Source: an uncultured Lachnospiraceae bacterium
GTDB taxonomy: Bacteria; Bacillota; Clostridia; Lachnospirales; Lachnospiraceae
Assembly (NCBI GenBank): GCA_910579865.1
Contig: CAJTXA010000009.1
Location: forward strand, 1 to 64,000
Length of the DNA stretch: 64,000 nucleotides
Reading direction: 5' to 3'
Position numbers and translations under genes: made by a program. The first letter of the stretch is position 1, and every line of letters starts with the position of its first letter. Below, piece after piece: positions 1 to 7,496 of the stretch. The notes under the pieces were generated by a model that saw only the letters and a program-made list of their open reading frames with translations, was not told the origin of the DNA and did no database searches.

Positions 1-400
1 AAACGATACACTTGAAGCAAAATGGTTAATAGAGGCAGTCGAAAAAGCAAAGAGAATCCGCCAGGTAACCAGACCATTCATAATGCATTCGGACCGGGGA
101 TGTCAATATACATCAACGGCTTATATTGATGCTACAGAGGGAATGACAGGGAGCTATTCAAAAAAGGCGTATCCATGGGATAACGCATGTATAGAATCGT
201 TCCATTCATTATTAAAAAGAGAATGGATTAACAGATTTAAAATCATGGATTATAAGCATGCGTATAAACTTGTATTTGAGTATATCGAGACATTTTATAA
301 TACAGTGAGGATTCATAGTCATTGCAATTACGAATCGCCGAATGAACATGAGAAAAAATACTGGAAAGAATTGAGGAAACTTGAAATTGAAGCAGCATAA
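1..400 (+). CDS. IS3-family transposase OrfB, C-terminal part (5' end outside window)
   Basis: The frame is open from base 2, so the gene begins upstream of the window. It encodes the end of an rve-type (DDE) integrase core of the IS3/IS150 group: a HSDRG motif with the second catalytic Asp, a WDNACIESFHSLLK block with the catalytic Glu, and the C-terminal pattern YIETFYNTVRIHS typical of OrfB. It would cut and join IS ends. The gene ends 57 bases before the probable right IS end. It sits inside a Tn916-type element and interrupts that element's excisionase. Family confidence is high; which IS3 subgroup is inferred only. Confidence 0.93.
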   Translation, partial: NDTLEAKWLIEAVEKAKRIRQVTRPFIMHSDRGCQYTSTAYIDATEGMTGSYSKKAYPWDNACIESFHSLLKREWINRFKIMDYKHAYKLVFEYIETFYNTVRIHSHCNYESPNEHEKKYWKELRKLEIEAA

Positions 401-457
401 TTAGGAATATTAAGGTGGAGTTCACGTTTAACTTGTACTTTTTCTTGACATAGGACC
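1..457 (+). mobile_element. Right end of an IS3-family insertion sequence
   Basis: The transposase tail is followed by a short non-coding end (about 421-457) finishing in TTCTTGACATAGGACCA, which looks like an IS3-family terminal inverted repeat. Directly after it the reading frame of an excisionase resumes. The left end is outside the window, so the inverted-repeat pair and target duplication cannot be checked here; the exact boundary is uncertain by a few bases. Confidence 0.7.
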
Positions 458-614
458 AATTGAGGAAGCGGCAGCATATAGCGGAATAAGTGAAAGGGTA
501 TTGAGAAATCGACTTGCAGAGGGAAATTATGATTTTATCCTAAAAAACGGAACAAAAACACTGATTAAACGCCGGTTATTTGAGAAATATCTGGAAAGCG
601 TTGATGCAATATAG
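458..614 (+). pseudogene. xis: Tn916-type excisionase, 3' remnant cut by the IS
   Basis: Translating from about base 453 gives an open frame of some 50 residues ending at 612-614. It contains IEEAAAYSGISERVLRNRL, a winged-helix-like start, then FILKNGTKTLIKRRLFEKYL and the ending VDAI, the pattern of the small excisionase that precedes int in Tn916-family elements. The N-terminal 15-20 residues are replaced by the IS end. It lies just upstream of int on the same strand, as in Tn916. The protein is probably not made, so the element may excise poorly. An intact copy lacking the IS would show the missing start. Confidence 0.75.
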
Positions 615-617
615 ATT

Positions 618-626
618 TGCATAACT
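618..626 (-). repeat. Copy of the AGTTATGCA motif (inverted), left of int
   Basis: TGCATAACT here is the reverse complement of AGTTATGCA, which recurs three times at the other side of int (2000-2008, 2074-2082 with one change, 2084-2092). Tn916-type integrases bind short repeats near element ends; this role is inferred from spacing and orientation only. Confidence 0.4.
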
Positions 627-716
627 TGTTATATATTTGCATATTGTTGAAAAATGGCGTTGTTTGTGGTATGATTTTACTGCTTGCAACGTTCTTTTCA
701 TCAGAAAGGAGCTAAT

Positions 717-2012
717 ATGGTACGAAGAAAAGATAATAGAGGTCGTGTATTAAACGACGGAGAAACACAGAGGGCAGACGGGAGGTATGCTTACCAATAT
801 ACAGATATGCTTGGCAACCGGAAATCTATTTACAGTTGGAAGCTATTACCGTCTGACCGGATGCCGAGTGGGAAACGGGCGGATTTAAGCCTTAGAGAAA
901 AGGAAAAACAGATATTTTCGGATTTGAACAGTGGTATTGTGCCTTGCGGTGGCAATATGACGGTATTACAGCTTGTCGAAAAGTACATATCCCAAAAAAC
1001 AGGGGTTCGGCATAACACGCAGGCAAATTACAATTTTGTTATCAACATCATTAAAAAGGAAGATTTTGGAGAAAAAAGGATTGACAAGGTTAAGCTGTCA
1101 GACGCTAAAGCATGGTTGATTAAGTTACAGAAAGACGGCAGAGGGTACAGCTCCATACATTCTATCCGTGGAGTTGTCCGACCGGCGTTTCAAATGGCAG
1201 TTGATGATGATTTGCTTGTGAAAAATCCGTTTGAGTTCCAACTTGCTACGGTTGTTGTCAATGATAGTGTTACAAGGGAGGCAATCACAAGAAAGCAGGA
1301 ATGGCAGTTTTTGGAGTTTGTTAAGAACGACAAGCACTTTCGTAAATATTATGAGGGGATTTTTATTCTCTTTAAGACGGGAATGAGGATTTCGGAGTTT
1401 GTCGGATTGACGGTATCTGATATTGACTTGAAAAACCGAAAGATTATCATAGACCACCAGCTACAGCGAACAAGGGATATGCAGTATGTTATTGAGAATA
1501 CGAAAACCTCATGCGGAACGAGGGAAATTCCGGTGGCAGATGAAGTATATGAGTGCTTTAAAACAATCATTCAAAACAGGCAAAAACCAAAGGTTGAACC
1601 GATAATTAGCGGAAAAACTGGTTTTTTATACCTTGACAAGAATGGTATGCCTATGGTCGCTCTGCATTGGGAGAAATATTTTCAGCATATCAGAGAGAAG
1701 TATAACAGTATTTATAAAGTGCAAATGCCGAAGGTTACCCCTCATGTCTGCCGCCACACGTTCTGTAGCAACATGGCAAAGTCGGGAATGAATCCAAAAA
1801 CCTTGCAATATATTATGGAGCATAGCGATATAGGGGTTACGCTCAATACATATACCCATGTACAGTATGAGGACGCAGAAAAAGAAATGGGGAAGATTTT
1901 TGAAGTAAAACCGAAACGAAGAAATGCCTTGAAGTACAAATTTTTGAATTTACTTCAATTTTACTTCAAATTCGCACCAAAGTATGCTAATTTATGCAGA
2001 GTTATGCACTAA
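717..2012 (+). CDS. int: Tn916-type tyrosine integrase
   Basis: Site-specific recombinase that inserts and excises the integrative element. The start at 717 is preferred over the upstream in-frame start at 684 because AGAAAGGAG lies just before it. The protein is 431 residues, somewhat longer than the roughly 405 of Tn916 Int. The N-terminal arm-binding domain (about 1-75) is followed by a SAM-like core-binding domain (about 80-170) and the catalytic domain with Arg224 in TGMRISEF, HVCR at 343-346, a later His at 369 and the nucleophile Tyr379 in NTYTH. The extra C-terminal tail reads into the repeat-rich element end. It follows the xis remnant and precedes the presumed attachment site. All catalytic residues are present, so it should be active. 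Confidence 0.95.
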   Translation: MVRRKDNRGRVLNDGETQRADGRYAYQYTDMLGNRKSIYSWKLLPSDRMPSGKRADLSLREKEKQIFSDLNSGIVPCGGNMTVLQLVEKYISQKTGVRHNTQANYNFVINIIKKEDFGEKRIDKVKLSDAKAWLIKLQKDGRGYSSIHSIRGVVRPAFQMAVDDDLLVKNPFEFQLATVVVNDSVTREAITRKQEWQFLEFVKNDKHFRKYYEGIFILFKTGMRISEFVGLTVSDIDLKNRKIIIDHQLQRTRDMQYVIENTKTSCGTREIPVADEVYECFKTIIQNRQKPKVEPIISGKTGFLYLDKNGMPMVALHWEKYFQHIREKYNSIYKVQMPKVTPHVCRHTFCSNMAKSGMNPKTLQYIMEHSDIGVTLNTYTHVQYEDAEKEMGKIFEVKPKRRNALKYKFLNLLQFYFKFAPKYANLCRVMH

Positions 2013-2098
2013 TCAATAAAAATATGCAAGAAAGGAAAATGCTCGAAAAGCCAGTAAATACAAGGCTTTGCAGAGTTATACAAAGTTATGCAAAATAT
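2000..2098 (+). repeat. Probable element end / attachment site with AGTTATGCA repeats
   Basis: Three direct copies of AGTTATRCA lie at 2000-2008, 2074-2082 and 2084-2092. The last copy contains the ATG of the downstream phosphatase gene (2088). Placement between int and a conserved chromosomal gene suggests the integrase target lies at the 5' end of that gene. The other element end is outside the window, so the exact core cannot be read. Confidence 0.5.
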
Positions 2099-2570
2099 AA
2101 TAAAAATACTTTTCGTCTGCCACGGCAATATTTGCAGAAGCCCAATGGCGGAATTTATTATGAAGGATATGGTGTCCAAATTAGGAATAGCAGATCAATT
2201 TGAGATTGCTTCTGCTGCTACAAGTACAGAGGAAATTTGGAATGGCATAGGAAATCCTGTGTATCCACCTGCAAAAGAAGAACTTGCAAAACATGGGATT
2301 CATTGTTCTAGAAAAAGAGCAAGACAACTTTGCAAACAAGACTATGATAAATATGATTATTTAATTGGAATGGATAGTGCGAATATTAGGAATATAGAAA
2401 AGATAGTATCTCATAAAAATGAAAAAATATATAAACTATTAGAGTTTGCAGATTCTCAAGCAGATGTTGCCGATCCATGGTATACGAGAAATTTTGAGAA
2501 AACCTATCAAGATATAAAAAAGGGATGTGAAGCATTTTTACTATATTTAAAAAGAAAGGAAGAAAAATAA
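2088..2570 (+). CDS. Low-molecular-weight protein-tyrosine phosphatase
   Basis: Cytoplasmic phosphatase of about 160 residues, the normal family length. The P-loop CHGNICRS gives the nucleophile Cys11 and phosphate-binding Arg17 (CX5R), and a DP motif near residue 130 (ADPWYTR) carries the general acid. It may act on phosphotyrosine or phosphoarginine proteins; the sequence alone does not decide. The start codon lies inside the repeats of the integrative element and has no clear ribosome site, so the native upstream region has probably been replaced by element DNA. There is no alternative start because an in-frame TAA lies about 36 bases upstream. Expression may now depend on the element. Confidence 0.92.
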   Translation: MQNIIKILFVCHGNICRSPMAEFIMKDMVSKLGIADQFEIASAATSTEEIWNGIGNPVYPPAKEELAKHGIHCSRKRARQLCKQDYDKYDYLIGMDSANIRNIEKIVSHKNEKIYKLLEFADSQADVADPWYTRNFEKTYQDIKKGCEAFLLYLKRKEEK

Positions 2571-2582
2571 GGTATAATTTTC

Positions 2583-2611
2583 TTGTAGTTATATTATGAA
2601 TTTGATATAAT
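2583..2611 (+). promoter_or_regulatory. Predicted sigma-A promoter for ywlC
   Basis: TTGTAG (2583-2588), 17-base spacer, TATAAT (2606-2611), 60 bases before the ywlC start. Confidence 0.6.
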
Positions 2612-2670
2612 AAAACAAATTATAACAAAATCATGGAAATGGGACGATAGGAAGAGAGGCTGGAAATAGG

Positions 2671-3738
2671 ATGAAAACCAAGATTATTTCCATTACAGAA
2701 GGGGGAAAAGAACAGGACAAGATTTATCAAGAAGCGGCTGAAATTATAAAACAAGGAGGTCTGGTAGCTTTTCCTACAGAAACGGTATATGGACTTGGAG
2801 CAAATGGCTTAGAGGAAGCTGCGGCTGCTAAGATTTATGCAGCAAAAGGAAGACCATCAGATAATCCATTAATTCTTCATATTGCAGAAGTAAAACAGTT
2901 AGAAAGAATTGTAAAACAGATACCAGATGCAGCAAAAAAAATGATACAAAATTATTGGCCTGGTCCACTTACACTTGTATTTGAAAAGGCAGATTGTGTT
3001 CCGTATGGTACGACGGGTGGTTTGGAAACAGTGGCTGTTCGGATGCCAAATCATATAGTTGCAAAACGATTGATTCAAGAATCAGATGTTCCAATTGCAG
3101 CTCCTAGTGCGAACCTATCAGGACGTCCAAGCCCAACAAAGGCTTCTCATGTAGCAGAAGACTTATTAGACAAGATTGATTTGATATTAGATGGTGGTTC
3201 AGTGGGAATTGGTTTAGAATCTACGATTGTAGACGTAACAGTAACACCGCCAGTAATTCTAAGGCCAGGTTATATTACAAAGGAAATGTTGACAGAATTA
3301 TTACAAGAAGAGATTTCTGTCGATCCAGCACTTATACAAGAAACAGAAACAAATTTAAAACCAAAAGCTCCTGGTATGAAATACCGACACTATGCACCAA
3401 AAGCAGAATTAATTATTGTAGAAGGCTCTTCTTACCAGATGGCAAGAAAGATAGAAGAATTAGCAGCAAAACAAGCAGCACAGGGAAAACAAGTTGGTAT
3501 TATAGGGACAAAGGAATTTCAAAATGAATATCGAACAGGTTTTATTAAAATAATTGGAACAAGAGCACAAGAGGAAACCATTGCAAAAAATCTTTATCGT
3601 ATTTTAAGAGAATTTGATGAAAGTCAAGTAGATATTATATATTCGGAAGGATTTTCAAGTGAACACTTTGGACAAGCAATTATGAATCGATTATTAAAAG
3701 CAGCAGGTAATAAAAGAATAGTTTTGTCAGAACAATAA
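2671..3738 (+). CDS. ywlC: L-threonylcarbamoyladenylate synthase (Sua5/YwlC type)
   Basis: Makes threonylcarbamoyl-AMP from threonine, bicarbonate and ATP, the first step of the t6A37 modification of ANN-decoding tRNAs. The YrdC-like domain (about 10-210) shows the KGRPSDNP nucleotide/threonine-binding motif and the APSANLSG block. A Sua5 C-terminal domain (about 225-355) begins near KAPGMKYRHYAPKAEL. The 355-residue length fits the long two-domain Sua5 form rather than short TsaC. As in Bacillus, a phosphatase-family gene, rpiB and upp follow, supporting the call. It has its own promoter upstream. Confidence 0.96.
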   Translation: MKTKIISITEGGKEQDKIYQEAAEIIKQGGLVAFPTETVYGLGANGLEEAAAAKIYAAKGRPSDNPLILHIAEVKQLERIVKQIPDAAKKMIQNYWPGPLTLVFEKADCVPYGTTGGLETVAVRMPNHIVAKRLIQESDVPIAAPSANLSGRPSPTKASHVAEDLLDKIDLILDGGSVGIGLESTIVDVTVTPPVILRPGYITKEMLTELLQEEISVDPALIQETETNLKPKAPGMKYRHYAPKAELIIVEGSSYQMARKIEELAAKQAAQGKQVGIIGTKEFQNEYRTGFIKIIGTRAQEETIAKNLYRILREFDESQVDIIYSEGFSSEHFGQAIMNRLLKAAGNKRIVLSEQ

Positions 3739-4089
3739 ATATTAAAATAGAAATTAAAATCTAAAAAATCGATAGTAAAATTATTTTATAGAAAGATAAA
3801 ATCAGCTTATAAATTTTAAAAATTATAAATGAATAGAAATAAAAAACAGTCTATTTGTAAAAAAATTTTATATTTATTCTATAATAAAAGAATAAAAGAT
3901 GTAATACCTAATATTTTGAGTAAAAATTGGAAAAGTTGTCAATTAATATAAAGATAAAACAGAGATAAGAGATAAAATAAAAAAGAGATAAAAATATAGA
4001 AAAAGATAAAGAAGAAAGATAAAAATAAAATAAACGTAAAAATAAAGCGGATATAAAACAAAGGTTGAAAGACGGCAGAAGGAGCTTGG
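3739..4089. other. 351-bp AT- and purine-rich intergenic stretch
   Basis: No plausible gene or RNA is visible. A weak promoter-like pair (TTGTAA at 3855-3860, 19-base gap, TATAAT at 3880-3885) could serve the next gene. Bases 3950-4050 are almost pure A and G on the + strand, dominated by AGATAAA-like repeats. The antisense reading frames here are low-complexity Phe/Leu/Ile strings and are not considered genes. Confidence 0.5.
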
Positions 4090-4560
4090 ATGAAAAAATA
4101 TGACAAAATAGTATTTGTGTCAACAGATGATACAGCAGGAAGTCCCATTGCTGATGGAATTATGAGAAAGTTATCAGTAGGCAGAGAGTTAATCATTGCA
4201 TCAAGGGGCATGATAGTATTATTTCAAGAGCCAATTAATCCAATTGTAATTGATGTAGCAGAAAGACGTGGTGTGACATTAGGACATCGTATGACAACCG
4301 CATTTTCTGAAGATGATATTGGAGATAGAAATTTGATTTTAACAATGACTGAGAAGCAGCGGGATATGATCTATGAAACATATGAAGATGCAATTAATGT
4401 GTATACGATACAGGAATTTCTTGGAGCAGAAGGAGATGTAGAGATACCATTTGGCGGCGGTGAAGAAGAATATAAGGAATATTTCGAGCGAATCAATATC
4501 TTAGTTAGATTGGTGGCTGAAAAATTGTTTACAGAGGAAAAAGAAGAAAAGGATAATTAA
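4090..4560 (+). CDS. LMW-phosphatase-fold protein lacking catalytic residues
   Basis: 156 residues, colinear with LMW phosphatases of the YwlE group and in the ywlE position between ywlC and rpiB. The P-loop aligns as FVSTDDTAGSPIAD against FVCHGNICRSPMAE of the gene at 2088: the nucleophile Cys is Ser11 and the essential Arg is Gly17. The C-terminal DPFGG-type motif with the general acid reads EIPFGGGEEEY, so the Asp is Ile. All three catalytic residues are therefore absent while the fold positions around them are kept. It cannot be a normal phosphatase; a binding or regulatory role is inferred. A ribosome site (GAAGGAG) precedes the ATG. No frameshift or stop suggests decay. Confidence 0.85.
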   Translation: MKKYDKIVFVSTDDTAGSPIADGIMRKLSVGRELIIASRGMIVLFQEPINPIVIDVAERRGVTLGHRMTTAFSEDDIGDRNLILTMTEKQRDMIYETYEDAINVYTIQEFLGAEGDVEIPFGGGEEEYKEYFERINILVRLVAEKLFTEEKEEKDN

Positions 4561-4616
4561 GAAAAAATAAAACTATTGGGAAAGTAACAAGACAATTATT
4601 TAGAGAGGAGAAAAAT

Positions 4617-5045
4617 ATGATAGCAATAGGAAGCGATCATGGAGGATATGCATTAAAGCAAGAGATTTTAAAACATTTAGAGGCAAGACAAACAGAGTAT
4701 AAAGATTTTGGATGTTATGATGAGGCTTCCTGTGATTATCCAGTTTATGCAAAAGCAGTAGCAAAAGCTATTTTAGATGGAGAGTGCGAATTGGGCATTT
4801 TGATTTGTGGAACAGGAATTGGCATTTCCATTACTGCCAATAAAGTAGCTGGAATTCGTGCAGCACTATGTACAGATTGTTTTAGTGCAGAGGCAACAAG
4901 ACAGCATAACAATGCCAATATTCTTTGCTTAGGAGGAAGAGTAGTTGGTTCTGGTTTAGCATGTAAGATTGTAGATACTTTTTTAGATACGCCATTTTCA
5001 AATGATGAACGTCATATAAGACGAATTCATTTGATAGAAGAGTAG
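4617..5045 (+). CDS. rpiB: Ribose-5-phosphate isomerase B
   Basis: Interconverts ribose-5-phosphate and ribulose-5-phosphate in the pentose phosphate pathway. 142 residues, typical of RpiB/LacAB. SDHGG lies near the N terminus, CGTGIG (about 65-70) holds the active-site Cys, and HNNANILCLGGR (about 99-110) carries the catalytic-region His and substrate-binding residues. A GAGAGGAG ribosome site lies just before the ATG. It lies in a run with ywlC upstream and upp downstream, the order also seen in Bacillus. Confidence 0.96.
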   Translation: MIAIGSDHGGYALKQEILKHLEARQTEYKDFGCYDEASCDYPVYAKAVAKAILDGECELGILICGTGIGISITANKVAGIRAALCTDCFSAEATRQHNNANILCLGGRVVGSGLACKIVDTFLDTPFSNDERHIRRIHLIEE

Positions 5046-5063
5046 AAAGGTCTGGTGAAAAAC

Positions 5064-5693
5064 ATGAGTGAAGTATATATAATGGATCATCCATTAATCC
5101 AACATAAGATAGGAATTATCAGACGAGTAGAAACAGGTTCAAAAGATTTTAGGCAGATTATTAGTGAAATTGCAATGTTGATGTGTTATGAGGCAACAAG
5201 AGACTTACAGGTTTCTGATGTAGAGATAGAAACACCTATTTGTAAAACAGTTGTAAAAGAATTGAGAGGGAAAAAGTTGGCGATTGTACCAATCTTAAGA
5301 GCAGGACTTGGTATGGTAGATGGAATGTTAAATATGATACCTGCTGCAAAGGTGGGACATATTGGACTTTATCGAGATCCTAAAACATTAACACCAGTGG
5401 AGTATTATTGTAAGCTTCCAGAGGATTCTTCTGAAAGAGAAGTATTTGTGGTGGATCCTATGCTAGCAACAGGAGGATCTTCTGTCGCAGCAATTCAGAT
5501 GTTAAAAGAAAAGGGAGTAAAAAAGATCCGTTTTATGTGTATTATTGCTGCACCAGAAGGAATTGAACAGATGAAATTGCATCACCCTGATGTTGCAATT
5601 TATGTAGGGGGATTGGATGAACGGTTAAATGAACATGGTTATATTGTACCAGGATTAGGTGATGCAGGTGATCGAATATTTGGAACAAAATAG
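5064..5693 (+). CDS. upp: Uracil phosphoribosyltransferase
   Basis: Salvage enzyme making UMP from uracil and PRPP. About 209 residues. The start at 5064 (MSEVYIMDHPLIQHK) matches the usual N terminus better than the GTG at 5055. It contains the PRPP-binding loop VVDPMLATGGSS (about 130-141) and the C-terminal uracil-binding region ending YIVPGLGDAGDRIFGTK. It is only 18 bases after rpiB and 9 bases before the dCMP deaminase gene, so these pyrimidine and pentose genes are probably co-transcribed. Confidence 0.96.
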   Translation: MSEVYIMDHPLIQHKIGIIRRVETGSKDFRQIISEIAMLMCYEATRDLQVSDVEIETPICKTVVKELRGKKLAIVPILRAGLGMVDGMLNMIPAAKVGHIGLYRDPKTLTPVEYYCKLPEDSSEREVFVVDPMLATGGSSVAAIQMLKEKGVKKIRFMCIIAAPEGIEQMKLHHPDVAIYVGGLDERLNEHGYIVPGLGDAGDRIFGTK

Positions 5694-5702
5694 GAGGAGG
5701 AT

Positions 5703-6188
5703 ATGAGTGACAAAAGAACAGATTATCTTTCATGGGATGAATATTTTATGGGAATTGCATTGATGTCTGCTATGCGCTCAAAAGATCCAGGAACACAAGT
5801 GGGAGCCTGTATTGTCAGCCAAAATCATCGAATTCTTTCTATGGGCTATAATGGGTTTCCAAATGGCTGTTCAGATGATGTATTTCCCTGGAGTAGAGAG
5901 GGGGATGCTTTAGAAAATAAGTACTTTTTTACAACACATAGTGAATTAAATGCGATATTAAATTATCGTGGTGGAAGTCTGGAAGGAACAAGGATGTATG
6001 TGACATTATTTCCATGTAATGAGTGTGCAAAAGCAATTATTCAGGCAGGAATTAAGACAATTATTTATGATAGTGATAAATATGCAGATACTCCTGCAGT
6101 TATTGCATCTAAGCGTATGTTAAAAGCAGCTGGTGTAGAATATTATCCATATCAGCATACAAATCGAGAAGTAACTCTGAATTTATAA
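5703..6188 (+). CDS. dCMP deaminase (ComEB family)
   Basis: Zinc-dependent deaminase converting dCMP to dUMP for dTMP synthesis. 161 residues. The zinc site is formed by HSE (in THSELNAIL) and the paired cysteines in PCNEC. The conserved GYNGFPNGC segment binds substrate. AGGAGG stands immediately before the start, 9 bases after upp, fitting one pyrimidine-salvage transcription unit. Short cytidine-deaminase-fold members can differ in substrate, but this sequence matches the dCMP group throughout. Confidence 0.93.
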   Translation: MSDKRTDYLSWDEYFMGIALMSAMRSKDPGTQVGACIVSQNHRILSMGYNGFPNGCSDDVFPWSREGDALENKYFFTTHSELNAILNYRGGSLEGTRMYVTLFPCNECAKAIIQAGIKTIIYDSDKYADTPAVIASKRMLKAAGVEYYPYQHTNREVTLNL

Positions 6189-6207
6189 AAAAGAGGAGTG
6201 GATCACT

Positions 6208-6684
6208 ATGAAGATGTTTCGAAAGCGTCTAATTCCAGAGGAGTGGATCGAATTAAAAGGAGATAAAGTTATTTATCAAGATGAAAATAGAATTATAACA
6301 CAATGGAAGACATTAAAACCAAGAGAGGATTTTTCTTATGGTTATTCTTGCTATTATCTAAAAGAGGGATATAAAGTTAGTAAATTTATAAAGGAAAATG
6401 GAGAATTGAAATGTTGGTATTGTGATATAATAACTGCGGAATGGAAAGAACAGGAAGTAAGTTGGATTTTTACAGATTTACTGGCGGATGTAATTATAAA
6501 AAAAGATGGGATTGTTCAGGTAGTGGATTTAGATGAATTAGCAGACGCTTTTGAAGCAGGAATGTTGACCGCTGAGGAATTAATTCGGGCACTTCGCTCT
6601 TTAAATCAACTACTTTTTATAATTGAAAGCGGAGAATTCCAAAATATGACGTTTTGGATCGAGCAGACAGTGGAACATGCTTGA
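6208..6684 (+). CDS. DUF402-domain protein (possible nucleoside phosphatase)
   Basis: 158 residues with the DUF402 pattern: a WKTLKPRED-type strand early, then WYCDIITAEW, WIFTDLLADVIIKKDG and VVDLDELADAFEAG, the acidic residues that bind metal in the FomD/Ntdp-like fold. Relatives hydrolyse nucleoside di- or triphosphates or act in RNA-linked functions; the substrate here is not deducible. AGAGGAG precedes the start. It lies 19 bases after the deaminase and 18 bases before the thioesterase gene, so it is probably co-expressed with them. Confidence 0.75.
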   Translation: MKMFRKRLIPEEWIELKGDKVIYQDENRIITQWKTLKPREDFSYGYSCYYLKEGYKVSKFIKENGELKCWYCDIITAEWKEQEVSWIFTDLLADVIIKKDGIVQVVDLDELADAFEAGMLTAEELIRALRSLNQLLFIIESGEFQNMTFWIEQTVEHA

Positions 6685-6702
6685 TAAATAAAGGAGAGTT
6701 CG

Positions 6703-7413
6703 ATGTATAGTTTAGAAAGCAGAATCCGTTATAGTGAGGTAGATAGAAATGGATTTTTGACTGTAAAAGGTGTGGTAAATTATCTGCAAGATTGTAGTAT
6801 ATTTCAATCGGAGGATTTAGGAGTTGGAATTGATTATCTAAAAGAACATCAAACAGCATGGGTTTTAAATGCTTGGCAGATTGACTTTTTAAAGTTGCCT
6901 CGTTTGGGAGATTTTGTGGAGGTCAATACTTGGGCATATGATTTTAAAGGGATTTATGGTTACAGAAATTTTTTAATAAAAGAAAAAGAGGGAAAAGAAC
7001 TTATAAAAGCGAACTCGGTTTGGGTATATATGGATTTCACACAGGGAAAACCTATAAAAGTAAAAGAAGAAAATAGAAAGAAATATGAGATTTTAAAACC
7101 ACTTGATATGACTTATTTACCTAGAAAAGTTGTGGTTGCAGAAGGAGGTAGTTTTCAGGAGCCTATTGTTGTTCGAAATCATTTTATTGATACAAATTGT
7201 CATGTAAATAATGGACAATATATTCAGTTAGCATTGGATTATCTGCCAGAAGAACAGAAATGGAAACGGTTTCGAGCAGAATATCGGAAAGCTGCTGTAT
7301 TAGGAGATGTAATGATTCCACGAATTATACAAGATGACTCAACCTATTTTGTTGTAATGGAAGATAAACACGGAACGCCATATGTTAATATGGAGTTTAC
7401 AAGTATAGTGTAG
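6703..7413 (+). CDS. Acyl-ACP thioesterase (double hotdog)
   Basis: Releases fatty acids from acyl-carrier protein in the cytoplasm. 236 residues with two hotdog repeats. The first carries a YSEVDRNGFLTVKGVVNYLQD helix region and WVLNAWQIDF. The second carries the catalytic-type motif DTNCHVNNGQYI (about 165-176), with the Asn/His arrangement of the FatA/FatB family. Such bacterial thioesterases are frequent in anaerobic Firmicutes. AGGAGAG precedes the start. Chain-length specificity cannot be inferred. Confidence 0.9.
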   Translation: MYSLESRIRYSEVDRNGFLTVKGVVNYLQDCSIFQSEDLGVGIDYLKEHQTAWVLNAWQIDFLKLPRLGDFVEVNTWAYDFKGIYGYRNFLIKEKEGKELIKANSVWVYMDFTQGKPIKVKEENRKKYEILKPLDMTYLPRKVVVAEGGSFQEPIVVRNHFIDTNCHVNNGQYIQLALDYLPEEQKWKRFRAEYRKAAVLGDVMIPRIIQDDSTYFVVMEDKHGTPYVNMEFTSIV

Positions 7414-7496
7414 ATAAGATAGGAATACTTAGAAAAAATAAAAGAAAGGAATATGAGAATGTAACAACATAACTCATAATAGATTTGGTATAGGAT

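Noticed and set aside
1994..2203. Small + strand ORF between int and the phosphatase gene
   Set aside because: It uses another frame across the element end and the phosphatase gene; no ribosome site and no family.
3908..4211. Two minus-strand ORFs of 71 and 90 residues
   Set aside because: Extremely AT-rich Phe/Leu/Ile strings opposite the purine-rich gap; no start signals.
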